Below are positions 18,002-25,539 of a DNA stretch of 64,000 bases, one piece after another (position 1 is the first letter of the stretch; every line of letters starts with the position of its first letter). Both the position numbers and the translations under genes were made by a program. The stretch comes from Streptomonospora nanhaiensis (GTDB taxonomy: Bacteria > Actinomycetota > Actinomycetes > Streptosporangiales > Streptosporangiaceae): the NCBI RefSeq assembly GCF_026642255.1, contig NZ_CP113264.1, positions 5,952,001 through 6,016,000 of the forward strand, given 5' to 3'. Below the pieces are notes generated by a model. It ran no database searches and was not told the origin of the DNA. It was given only the letters and a program-made list of their open reading frames with translations.

Positions 18002-18014
18002 GTGCTCGTCCCCC

Positions 18015-19499
18015 TCACTCGGTGTCGAGCGCGTCGGTGCTCGCCCGCGCCAGCGCGTCGAGCCGTTCCCCGGCGTCGTCGCCCGCGTAGATGTCCTGGA
18101 GCGCCACCGCCCAGTTCTCGGTGTTCTCGAAGAACTGCGTCTGCGGTGTGAAGTGGATCCTCGTGGAGTCGATGACCCTCTCGAAGGTCTCCTGGTAGCC
18201 GGAGAACTCGCCGAGGCCCGCCTTGAACGCGTCCTCGAACACGGACTCGCGGGTGGGGTCGGCGAACCCCAGCTCGCCGGTCTGGACGGCCTGGCTCTGG
18301 GCGTCCCTGCCCGTGGCCCACTGGATGAACAGCCAGGCGGCGAGCTTGTTGCGGGACGCGGAGCTCATGGCCAGCGACCACGTCCACAGGTTGGTGTCGT
18401 AGTTGCCGTCGGGTCCGGCCGGTCCCGGGTGCCAGGCGAGGTTGCCCGCCTCGGCGCTGTTGCCCGCGATGTTCTGGGGGTAGGTGGCCGAGTCCGCGTC
18501 GTAGACCATCATGGCCGTGCCCGACCCGAGGTCGGCGGTGCAGTCGGGGTAGTCGTAGGTGGTCCAGGAGGTGGGGCCGGCGTCGCGCGCGAGGTCGACC
18601 CACTTCCGGGTGAAGCCGACGGCGGCCTCCGAGTTCATGGCGGCCACGAGCCGGTCGCCCTCCAGCGTGTAGTCGACGCAGCCCTCCCTCGTGAACTGGG
18701 TCATGAACCCGGGGTGGATGGTCGCCCAGGAGCGCGATCCCCGGAAGGCGAGGCCGTAGGTGTTCTCCGAGCGGTCCGTGAGGTCGACGGCCAGTTCGCG
18801 GAGTTCGTCGAAGGTCTCCGCCGGCCGGATGCCGCGCCGGTCGAACTCGGCCTTGTTGTAGCAGATCACGTTGGTCTCGAAGCCCCACGGGACGGCCCAC
18901 TGCCCTCCTGTGCCCAGCGGGCTCCCGGTGGTGAAGTCCCAGGAGGTGGAGGTGCGCAGGCCCTCGTAGATGTCGTCGAAGTCGTACTCGTCGCTCGTGG
19001 CGGACTCGTTGTCGATCCAGGGGCGCAGGTCCTCCATCCAGCCGGGCGGGCCGTAGGTCCAGATGAAGTAGGCGCCGGTCATGAACGCGTCGTAGTTGCC
19101 CGCGCCGCTGGCCAGCTCGGTGTTGAGGCGCGTGTAGTAGTCGGCCTCCGCGACGAGGTCGGCGTTGACGGTGATGCCGGTCAGCTCCGTGAACTGCGCG
19201 AGGAGGGGCTGGAAGGCCACCTGGTAGGGGTGCGGGGTCTGGAGCACGGAGATCTCGGCGCCCTCGGCCTTGCGCCAGTCGAACGCCCCGGTGACCTCGC
19301 CGGCCCCGTTCTCGCCGCCGGCGATGCTGCCGGTGCCCAGTCCGCACCCGGGCAGCAGGACCGCTCCCGCCGCGGCCGCGCCGCCCGCGCCCAGGAGGCC
19401 CATGGCACGGCGCCGGGACAGGTCCGGCGCTCCGGGCGGGCCGGGGACGAGGGGGGATCCGGGGGTACGCGGGGGGCGGCGGTTCCTTCTGGGGTTCAT
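18015..19499 (-). CDS. Extracellular solute-binding lipoprotein, probable Tat substrate
   Basis: 494 residues. The leader carries a twin-arginine motif (SRRRAMGLLGAGG, about 28-40) and a lipobox LLPGC with Cys near residue 52, so it should be exported folded and anchored to the membrane. The mature part is a family-1-type solute-binding protein of about 440 residues, rich in Trp/Tyr around the likely ligand cleft (FIWTYGPPGWMEDL, WAVPWGFETNV). It delivers substrate to the permeases encoded next to it. A polyol or glycerol-like ligand is inferred from context only. Confidence 0.92.
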   Translation of the reverse strand: MNPRRNRRPPRTPGSPLVPGPPGAPDLSRRRAMGLLGAGGAAAAGAVLLPGCGLGTGSIAGGENGAGEVTGAFDWRKAEGAEISVLQTPHPYQVAFQPLLAQFTELTGITVNADLVAEADYYTRLNTELASGAGNYDAFMTGAYFIWTYGPPGWMEDLRPWIDNESATSDEYDFDDIYEGLRTSTSWDFTTGSPLGTGGQWAVPWGFETNVICYNKAEFDRRGIRPAETFDELRELAVDLTDRSENTYGLAFRGSRSWATIHPGFMTQFTREGCVDYTLEGDRLVAAMNSEAAVGFTRKWVDLARDAGPTSWTTYDYPDCTADLGSGTAMMVYDADSATYPQNIAGNSAEAGNLAWHPGPAGPDGNYDTNLWTWSLAMSSASRNKLAAWLFIQWATGRDAQSQAVQTGELGFADPTRESVFEDAFKAGLGEFSGYQETFERVIDSTRIHFTPQTQFFENTENWAVALQDIYAGDDAGERLDALARASTDALDTE

Positions 19500-19566
19500 G
19501 GTGCTCTCCAGTCGGTGGTGGGGGGTGGCGCCGTCCGGCGGGGCCGCCGGTCGGCCGCGCCGGGGG

Positions 19567-20331
19567 TCAGTCGGAGGGGCCGGGGTCCCGTCGCGTGTCC
19601 GGACCGGGGCTCGCCGGGGGCGCGGAGGTCCGCGGACGCGCCGGGTCGGAGGGGCGCCGGGGGCTCACCGGGGAGGCGTGTGTCCGCGGGTCCGTGCGGG
19701 TTTCCCGGCGCGTCGGGAGGTTGAGCGCCAGCAGGGCGGGCGGTTCGGCGGGGTCGGCGGGGACGCGCAGCCGGGTGACGGCGCCGTTGTCCAGCCGGGG
19801 GAGCACGCGCCGGTAGTGGGCCAGGGGGATGCCGAGCCAGGAGCACAGGGCCAGGCGCAGCGCCGTGTTGTGGGCGACGACGAGGACGCGCCGCCCGGGG
19901 TACTCGTCGGCGAGGCTCCGCAGGGCCGCGCGCACGCGGTCCGCGACCGCGGCGGGGTCCTCCGCCCCGGGGAGCGGGTGGGCCGCGGGGTCGGCGCGGA
20001 AGGCGTGCGCCGCGCCGGGGTGGCGCGCGTCGGTCTCGGCGAGGGTCAGTCCCTCCGCCAGCCCGAAGCCGGCCTCGGAGAGGTCCCGCAGGACGACGGG
20101 CTCCACTCCGAGCGCCGCGGCGGCGGGGAGGGCCGTGGCCCTGGCGCGGCCGAGCGGGGAGCAGGCGACCGCGTCGTGGGGGTGGTCGCCGACCCAGAGG
20201 GCGAGGGCGCGGGCCTGGTCGCGGCCGGTGCGGTCGAGGGGGATGTCGGAACTGCCCGCGTACCGGTTCTCGGCGTGCCAGACGGTGCGGCCGTGGCGGA
20301 CCAGGGACAGCTCGGTGTGCGCGGGGATCAT
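19567..20331 (-). CDS. Histidine phosphatase-family protein
   Basis: 254 residues. Phosphoglycerate-mutase-like fold with the RHGRT catalytic motif (SLVRHGRTVWHAENRYAGSSDIPL, His near 13) and the second His in VLVVAHNTALRLAL. The last 50 residues are Pro/Arg/Ser-rich and probably disordered. Start ATG 20331 overlaps the FGGY kinase stop (ATGA). It probably hydrolyses a phosphorylated intermediate of the pathway or acts as a safety valve; the substrate is unknown. Confidence 0.88.
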   Translation of the reverse strand: MIPAHTELSLVRHGRTVWHAENRYAGSSDIPLDRTGRDQARALALWVGDHPHDAVACSPLGRARATALPAAAALGVEPVVLRDLSEAGFGLAEGLTLAETDARHPGAAHAFRADPAAHPLPGAEDPAAVADRVRAALRSLADEYPGRRVLVVAHNTALRLALCSWLGIPLAHYRRVLPRLDNGAVTRLRVPADPAEPPALLALNLPTRRETRTDPRTHASPVSPRRPSDPARPRTSAPPASPGPDTRRDPGPSD

Positions 20332-21833
20332 GCCGTGGCCCCCTCCGGGGTCCGGGGGCCGCCGAGCCACCCGCGGTCGCGGAGGGCCTCGACGAGGCGC
20401 CGGTACCCGTGTGCGAGTTCGTCCGCGCGGGACGGATCGGGTTCGTAGCGGTGGGCGACGCGGACCATGGCGCGCGCGGTCTCGGCCAGGCGGCCCGCCG
20501 GGGCGCGGGCGATCACGGCGGAGCCGAACGCCGACCCGGTGTGCGCGGGGACCAGCACGGTGCGGCCGAGGACGTCGGCCCGCAGGGCGGTGAGCCAGTG
20601 GTTGCGGACCGCGCCGCCGACGGCGGTGACCGGTCCCGCGGTGTCGGCGCCGAGCGCGGCGAGGGCGTCCAGGGAGAGGCGTTCGACGTAGGCCAGCCCG
20701 TGGGCGATCCGGTTGAGGCGCGCGGCGGGGTCCGCCGGGCCGCTCCCGGGGCCGATGTCGAACCCCCGCGCGCCGGGGGCCGCGAAGGGGAACCGTTCGC
20801 CGGTGCCCGCGAGCGGGTACGTGGCTCCGCCGGGGACGCCGAGGCGGAGCGCCTGCGCGGTGAGCAGGTCGAGGTCGTGGCCGCCGAGGTCGGTGTCGAG
20901 CCGTCCGGTACCGGTGCTGGACGCGCCCCCGGGCAGCCAGCCGCCGTCCGGGTTGCGGTGGTTGTAGACCACACCGGAGGGGTCGCGGAGCGGGTGGGGG
21001 CTGGCGCCCTTGAGGACGAGCGTGGTGCCGAGGGACGAGCACCAGAGCCCCGGGGCGAGGGCGGCGGTGGCGACCTGGGCCGCGCAGCCGTCGGTCATGC
21101 CGGCCCGGACGGGGGTGCCCTCGGGGATGCCGGAGGCGCGAGAGGCCGCCGCGGTGACGTGGCCGACCGTGGCGCCGGGGGCGACCACGGGGGGCAGGAC
21201 CGCCGGATCGATCCCGAGGCGGTCCACGAGGGTGTGCGGCCAGCTCAGGCTCCGCGGGTCGTAGCCGGTCTTGAGGGCCTGGCTGGTGTCGGTGGGCACG
21301 GCCGCTCCGGCGAGGCGCCCGGAGACGTGGTCGCCCTGGTGGGCGACGAGCAGTCCCGGGGCGAGGCGGCCCTCGCGGGCGAGTCCGACCAGGCGGGGAA
21401 GGGCCCAGGTGGGCTGGACGTGGTCGGCGCCCAGGGCGTGGATCGCCGCGGTCCGGGAGGCCGCCCTGGCGTCGTCGTACATCTGGGCCGGTCCGACGGG
21501 CAGCGCGTCGGCGGTCTGGAGCAGGAGGGTGCCGGAGGTGCCGTCGACGCTGACGGCGCCGACCGGGCGCCCGTCCCCGGGGTCCCGCGCGGCGAGGGCG
21601 GCGCCGGTGGCCCGGCAGGTGGCGCTCCACCACTCCTCGGGGTCCTGTTCGTGGCGGGGCCCGTCGCGGTGGTCGCGGAGCAGGGCGGCCTCTCCGGAGC
21701 CGACGACGGCGCCGTGGTCGTCGACGAGGACGGCGCGGACGCCCTGGGTCCCCAGGTCGACGCCGAGCCAGAGGGCGTCGCGCCGGTCGGCGGGGTCGGG
21801 GGGAGCTTCGCGTGGTGAACCGGCAGCGCGCAC
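20328..21833 (-). CDS. FGGY-family carbohydrate kinase
   Basis: 501 residues. The N-terminal ATPase signature LWLGVDLGTQGVRAVLVDDHG and the central SVDGTSGTLLLQ motif, as in ribulokinase-like FGGY kinases, are visible. The C-terminal phosphate/adenosine loop TAVGGAVRNHWLTALRADVLG is also present. It phosphorylates a sugar or polyol with ATP. First gene of the minus-strand operon, GTG start at 21833, facing the divergent DeoR regulator. It differs clearly from the second FGGY kinase encoded at 24016. Confidence 0.92.
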   Translation of the reverse strand: MRAAGSPREAPPDPADRRDALWLGVDLGTQGVRAVLVDDHGAVVGSGEAALLRDHRDGPRHEQDPEEWWSATCRATGAALAARDPGDGRPVGAVSVDGTSGTLLLQTADALPVGPAQMYDDARAASRTAAIHALGADHVQPTWALPRLVGLAREGRLAPGLLVAHQGDHVSGRLAGAAVPTDTSQALKTGYDPRSLSWPHTLVDRLGIDPAVLPPVVAPGATVGHVTAAASRASGIPEGTPVRAGMTDGCAAQVATAALAPGLWCSSLGTTLVLKGASPHPLRDPSGVVYNHRNPDGGWLPGGASSTGTGRLDTDLGGHDLDLLTAQALRLGVPGGATYPLAGTGERFPFAAPGARGFDIGPGSGPADPAARLNRIAHGLAYVERLSLDALAALGADTAGPVTAVGGAVRNHWLTALRADVLGRTVLVPAHTGSAFGSAVIARAPAGRLAETARAMVRVAHRYEPDPSRADELAHGYRRLVEALRDRGWLGGPRTPEGATA

Positions 21834-21926
21834 CGCGGATCCTCTGCTCGGAGGCGCACAGGGATGTGACCTGCTTCACCTTCGGACGTGGTGACGGCCA
21901 ACGTAGAACCGGTCTCTTCTCATGTC

Positions 21927-21947
21927 AAGGTGTGTTCGTCACACCTT
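21927..21947. promoter_or_regulatory. Perfect inverted repeat in the divergent promoter region
   Basis: AAGGTGTG (21927-21934), 5-base spacer, CACACCTT (21940-21947). It lies between the FGGY kinase and DeoR starts, about 94 bases before the kinase start. Candidate operator. Confidence 0.5.
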
Positions 21948-21952
21948 TTCCG

Positions 21953-22049
21953 GTGATGTTCACGGACGGCCTCGCCGGTTTCCGGTGGTTCCCCAGTTCA
22001 GCAGGGCGTGGCCCTCCACACCCGCCGCGTCGCGACGAGTGATCTTCAC
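21953..22049. promoter_or_regulatory. Two copies of the palindrome GTGA-N3-TCAC
   Basis: GTGATGTTCAC at 21953-21963 and GTGATCTTCAC at 22039-22049 have their starts 86 bases apart. The second copy directly precedes the -35 element of the DeoR gene. The repetition in one intergenic region suggests operator sites, possibly for the adjacent DeoR protein with looping between them. This is inference. Confidence 0.45.
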
Positions 22050-22057
22050 ACCGAGGG

Positions 22058-22086
22058 TTGACACACGCGGGCCGCCCGGTTGAGAT
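22058..22086 (+). promoter_or_regulatory. Promoter of the DeoR gene
   Basis: TTGACA (22058-22063), 17-base spacer, TGAGAT (22081-22086). Transcription would start near 22093, which supports the GTG start at 22127 over the upstream TTG at 22058 or ATG at 22085. Confidence 0.65.
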
Positions 22087-22126
22087 GTTCGGCAACAGAG
22101 ACGACGAACGACGGGGGACACGCACC

Positions 22127-22951
22127 GTGGCGGCCAAGGCGGACCCGAGCGAGCACGACCGGGTCGAGGACGAACGGCCCCCGGGGCCGGGGGACCGGCG
22201 TTCCCTGATCACAGGCCTCGTCCTGGACAGCGGGTCGGTGTCCGCCCAGGAGCTGGCCGAACGCTTCGGGGTCTCGGTCATGACCATCCACCGCGACCTG
22301 GACGAGCTCCAGCGCCAGGGGGTGCTCCGCAAGGCGCGGGGGGTGGCCACCGCCCAGCCCAGCGGCACCTTCGAGTCCAACGTCGAGTACCGGAGACGGG
22401 TCAACGCCGACGCCAAGCGCGCCATCGCGGCGCGGGCGGCCGGGCTGGTCGAGCCCGGCATGTCGGTGCTCGTCGACGACTCCACCACCGCCGCGCACCT
22501 CATCCCCCACCTGGCGGAACTGGCCCCGCTCACCGTGGCCACCAACTACCTGCACGCCCTCACGGAGCTGTCCCGGCTGCGGGACGTGCAGGTCGTCGCG
22601 CTCGGCGGCACCTACGACGTGCAGCACGACTCGTTCCTCGGAACGACCTGCGTGGAGGCCATCCGCTCGATGCGCTTCGACGTCGCCTTCGTCAGCACCT
22701 CCGCGGTGACGGCGGGCCACGCCTTCCACCAGGAGGACAGGATCGTGGCGGTCAAACGCGAGATGGTCACCGCCGCCGAGAGGTGCCACCTGCTCATCGA
22801 CCACTCCAAGCTCACCCGTAGCGCGCTCCACCGCCTCCTGCCGCTGGAAGGGTTCACGTCCGTGATCGTCGACTCCGCGACCCCCCGCGAACACCTCGCC
22901 CGACTCCGCGAACACGACGTGCCGGTGGAGGTGGCGGGCGATGACGGCTGA
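22127..22951 (+). CDS. DeoR-family transcriptional regulator
   Basis: 274 residues. The N-terminal helix-turn-helix (about 22-75) reads SLITGLVLDSGSVSAQELAE, then FGVSVMTIHRDLDELQRQGV. The C-terminal DeoRC sugar-phosphate sensor domain has VLVDDSTTAAHLIPHL, VATNYLHAL and the Asp/Lys motif ...DHSKLTRSAL. Such proteins are usually repressors released by a phosphorylated sugar or polyol. Start GTG 22127 has GGGGGA 8 bases upstream and fits the mapped -35/-10. It overlaps the HAD gene by 11 bases and is divergent from the transport operon, so it is probably the regulator of both. Confidence 0.93.
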   Translation: MAAKADPSEHDRVEDERPPGPGDRRSLITGLVLDSGSVSAQELAERFGVSVMTIHRDLDELQRQGVLRKARGVATAQPSGTFESNVEYRRRVNADAKRAIAARAAGLVEPGMSVLVDDSTTAAHLIPHLAELAPLTVATNYLHALTELSRLRDVQVVALGGTYDVQHDSFLGTTCVEAIRSMRFDVAFVSTSAVTAGHAFHQEDRIVAVKREMVTAAERCHLLIDHSKLTRSALHRLLPLEGFTSVIVDSATPREHLARLREHDVPVEVAGDDG

Positions 22952-23702
22952 ACCCGCCCGGCGGGGCCCCTCCGGCCGGACCGGGTCCCCCTCCCCGGAC
23001 GGGCACGGGACCCCGGTGGGCCGCCCCGTGGTCGTCTTCGACCTCGACGGGGTCGTCGTGTGGACCGAGCACCTGTGGGAGGAGTCCTGGGAGGTGTACT
23101 GCCGGCGCCACGGCGCACCCTGGTCCCGCGACGACACCCTCCGGGTGCAGGGCATGAGCAGCCCCGAGTGGTCGCGGGACGTGGCCGGGCGGATCCGGAG
23201 CCGCACCGGCGCCCGGGTCGACCCGGAGCACGTGTACGAGTCCTGCGTCGCGCACATGCGCGACGCCCTCCTGGCCGGCCGCGGCCCCCTCCTCCCCGGC
23301 GCCCGCGACCTCCTCACCGACACCGCCGCGGCGACCGTGATCGGCCTGGCCTCCTCCGCGGCCCGACCCGTCATCGACACCGTCCTGGAGCGCGAGGGGC
23401 TGGCGGGCCTGTTCGCCGCCACGGTCTCCAGCGAGGAGGTCGCGCGCGGAAAGCCCTCGCCCGACGTCTACACCGAGGCCCTGCGCCGGCTCGGCGTCCC
23501 CCCGTCCACCGCCGTGCCGCTGGCCGTGGAGGACTCGGCCAACGGCATCCGCGCGGCCGACGCGGCGCACATGCGCGTCGTCGCCCTTCCCAACCGCGAC
23601 TACCCGCCCGGCGAGGACGCGCTCGCCCTCGCCGAGCACGTCGCGGCCGACCACGACGACGCCCGCGCCTACCTGCGGTCGGCCCTGGATGCCGCGCCCT
23701 GA
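22941..23702 (+). CDS. HAD-superfamily phosphatase / beta-phosphoglucomutase-like
   Basis: 253 residues with a non-conserved 28-residue N-terminus. HAD motif I is VVFDLDGVVVWTE (nucleophile Asp near 34), motif II the Ser of IGLASSAARP, motif III the Lys of ARGKPSPDVYTEAL and motif IV the acidic VEDSANGIRAA. The helical cap after motif I matches subclass I. Likely a phosphatase for a small sugar or polyol phosphate. Confidence 0.88.
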   Translation: MTAEPARRGPSGRTGSPSPDGHGTPVGRPVVVFDLDGVVVWTEHLWEESWEVYCRRHGAPWSRDDTLRVQGMSSPEWSRDVAGRIRSRTGARVDPEHVYESCVAHMRDALLAGRGPLLPGARDLLTDTAAATVIGLASSAARPVIDTVLEREGLAGLFAATVSSEEVARGKPSPDVYTEALRRLGVPPSTAVPLAVEDSANGIRAADAAHMRVVALPNRDYPPGEDALALAEHVAADHDDARAYLRSALDAAP

Positions 23703-23815
23703 CGCCGCCGGGGCCCACCGGACACGGGCCCCTCGGCGGCCGCCCCGCAGTTTCCCGCAACCACCGGAGCACCGGCACTTCCCGCAGTCCCCGACGGCGT
23801 GAGGAGACCCGTCCC

Positions 23816-24019
23816 ATGTCCCGACCGCTCGACGAAGCCACCGCTTTGCGCGAGGGTGCGCCCGCCTGCCCGGCCCGGGTCCGCCGACGGCTCCCCGAAC
23901 AGGTGGACGGCGGGGGTTGCGCGGCGGCGGGGCCCCCGCCGGACGCGCGGCCCCCGGACACAGCCGTCCCCCCGCCCGCCCCCGGGGCGCCGGCCTCCCC
24001 GGGGGAGGCCGCTCCGTGA
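23816..24019 (+). CDS. Small 67-residue protein of unknown function
   Basis: Starts at ATG 23816, 10 bases after GAGGAG (23801-23806), and its TGA stop overlaps the GTG start of the FGGY kinase (GTGA). Both signs support real, coupled translation. The product begins MSRPLDEATALREGAPACPARV and becomes Pro/Ala/Gly-rich; it contains two Cys and no recognisable domain. It could be a genuine small protein or a translational coupler for the kinase. I do not recognise a family. Confidence 0.4.
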   Translation: MSRPLDEATALREGAPACPARVRRRLPEQVDGGGCAAAGPPPDARPPDTAVPPPAPGAPASPGEAAP

Positions 24020-25539
24020 GCGGCGGGCGGACCCTCCTCGGGGTGGACGCGGGCACGTCCGTGGTCAAGGCCGTCGTGTTCGACGAGACGGGCGCGGCGC
24101 TGGCCGTGCGCGGACGCGGCCTCGCGGTGGCCCACGGGCCGGGGGGCGCGGTCGAACAGGACCTGGAGCACGTCCTGGCGGGGGTGGCGGAGGTGGTCCG
24201 CGCCGTGGCCGCCGAGGTGGGCGCCCCGCCGGACCTGGTGGCGGTGACCGGGCAGGGCGACGGGTGCTGGCTCACCGACGCCGACCACAGGCAGGTGCGC
24301 CCCGCCATGTCGTGGCTGGACGGGCGCGCCTCGGAGATCCTCCGGCGGTGGAACAGCACGGGGGTGACCGAGCGGGTCTACCGCGAGAACGGCACGACCA
24401 TGTTCCCCGGCACCGCAGCGCCCCTGCTGGCCTGGCTCGACGAGCACGAACCCGGGTCCCTGGACCGGGCGGCGACGGCCGGGTACTGCAAGGACGCGGT
24501 GTTCGCCCGGCTGACCGGCAGGCGGGTCACCGACGCGAGCGACAGTTCGATGCCGTTCGGCGACGGCTCCGGGAAGGGGTACAGCGACACCGTGCTGGAG
24601 CTGACGGGGCTCTCCGGCCGGCGCGGCCTCCTGGCGCCCGTCTCGGCCGCGCCCCGCGCCGGGCTGCACGCCGACGGCGCGCGCCTGCTGGGGCTGCCGG
24701 AGGGGACCCCGGTCAGCTCGGGCCCGTTCGACTTCCCCGCCTGCGCGGTGGGGGCGGGCGTGCGCGACCCGGGCGACGCCCTGATGATCGTCGGCACCAC
24801 CCTCGGGTGCATGGTGCTCGTCGACCGCCTGGAGACCGCGGGGACCCCGGCGGGGTTCCACGTCTCCACGGGCGAGCGGGGACGGTGGCTGCGGGCGATG
24901 CCGGCGATGGTGGGCACGGCGTCCGTGGACTGGCTGCTGTCCGTGCTCGGGATGGACGTGGAGGGCGTCGGCCGCTCCCTGGCCGAGAGCGCCCCGGGCG
25001 CGGGAGGGGTGGAGGTGCTGCCGTACCTGGCCACGTCGGGCGAGCGCGCACCGTTCGTCGACCCGCGGGCGGCGGGCCAGTTCACGGGGGTCAGGCTGAC
25101 GACCTCGCGGGGCGACCTCGTGCGCGCGGTGTGCGAGGGGCTGGCCTACGCGGCCCGGCACTGCTTCGACACGGCGGGGTCTCCGGACCGCCTGCTGGTC
25201 TGCGGCGGGGGTTCCCGGTCCCTTCCGTGGCTCCAGGTCTTCGCCGACGTGCTCGGGATACCGCTGGAGACGGCGCGCGCCACCGAGGTCGGCGCCCGCG
25301 GCGCCGTCCTCTCGGCGGTGGGCGACTCGGTGGACCGGGCCGGGTGGACCGCCCCGTCCGCGACCGTGGAACCGGATCCGGCCCTGCGCGCCCACTACGA
25401 CGACGGCTACGGGCGCTACCTCGCACACCTGGAGGCGGCCCGCCCGCTGTGGCGGCCCCTCGCGGCGGGTCCCGCCCCCGGGCGGGTCCCGCGGCCCTCT
25501 CCCGCCGGTGACGACGCGGAGGTCACCCGTGGACTCTGA
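24016..25539 (+). CDS. FGGY-family carbohydrate kinase (EryA/GlpK-like)
   Basis: 507 residues from GTG 24016. The ATP-binding N-terminus is TLLGVDAGTSVVKAVVFDETG, the hinge GQGDGCWLTDADHRQVRPAM and the C-terminal FGGY motif LLVCGGGSRSLPWLQVFADVLG. The wording of the N-terminus resembles erythritol- and L-xylulose-type kinases more than glycerol kinase, but this is judged by eye. It overlaps the small upstream gene by 4 bases and the GlpD-like gene downstream by 11. It presumably makes the phosphorylated polyol that the dehydrogenase oxidises. Confidence 0.92.
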   Translation: MSGGRTLLGVDAGTSVVKAVVFDETGAALAVRGRGLAVAHGPGGAVEQDLEHVLAGVAEVVRAVAAEVGAPPDLVAVTGQGDGCWLTDADHRQVRPAMSWLDGRASEILRRWNSTGVTERVYRENGTTMFPGTAAPLLAWLDEHEPGSLDRAATAGYCKDAVFARLTGRRVTDASDSSMPFGDGSGKGYSDTVLELTGLSGRRGLLAPVSAAPRAGLHADGARLLGLPEGTPVSSGPFDFPACAVGAGVRDPGDALMIVGTTLGCMVLVDRLETAGTPAGFHVSTGERGRWLRAMPAMVGTASVDWLLSVLGMDVEGVGRSLAESAPGAGGVEVLPYLATSGERAPFVDPRAAGQFTGVRLTTSRGDLVRAVCEGLAYAARHCFDTAGSPDRLLVCGGGSRSLPWLQVFADVLGIPLETARATEVGARGAVLSAVGDSVDRAGWTAPSATVEPDPALRAHYDDGYGRYLAHLEAARPLWRPLAAGPAPGRVPRPSPAGDDAEVTRGL

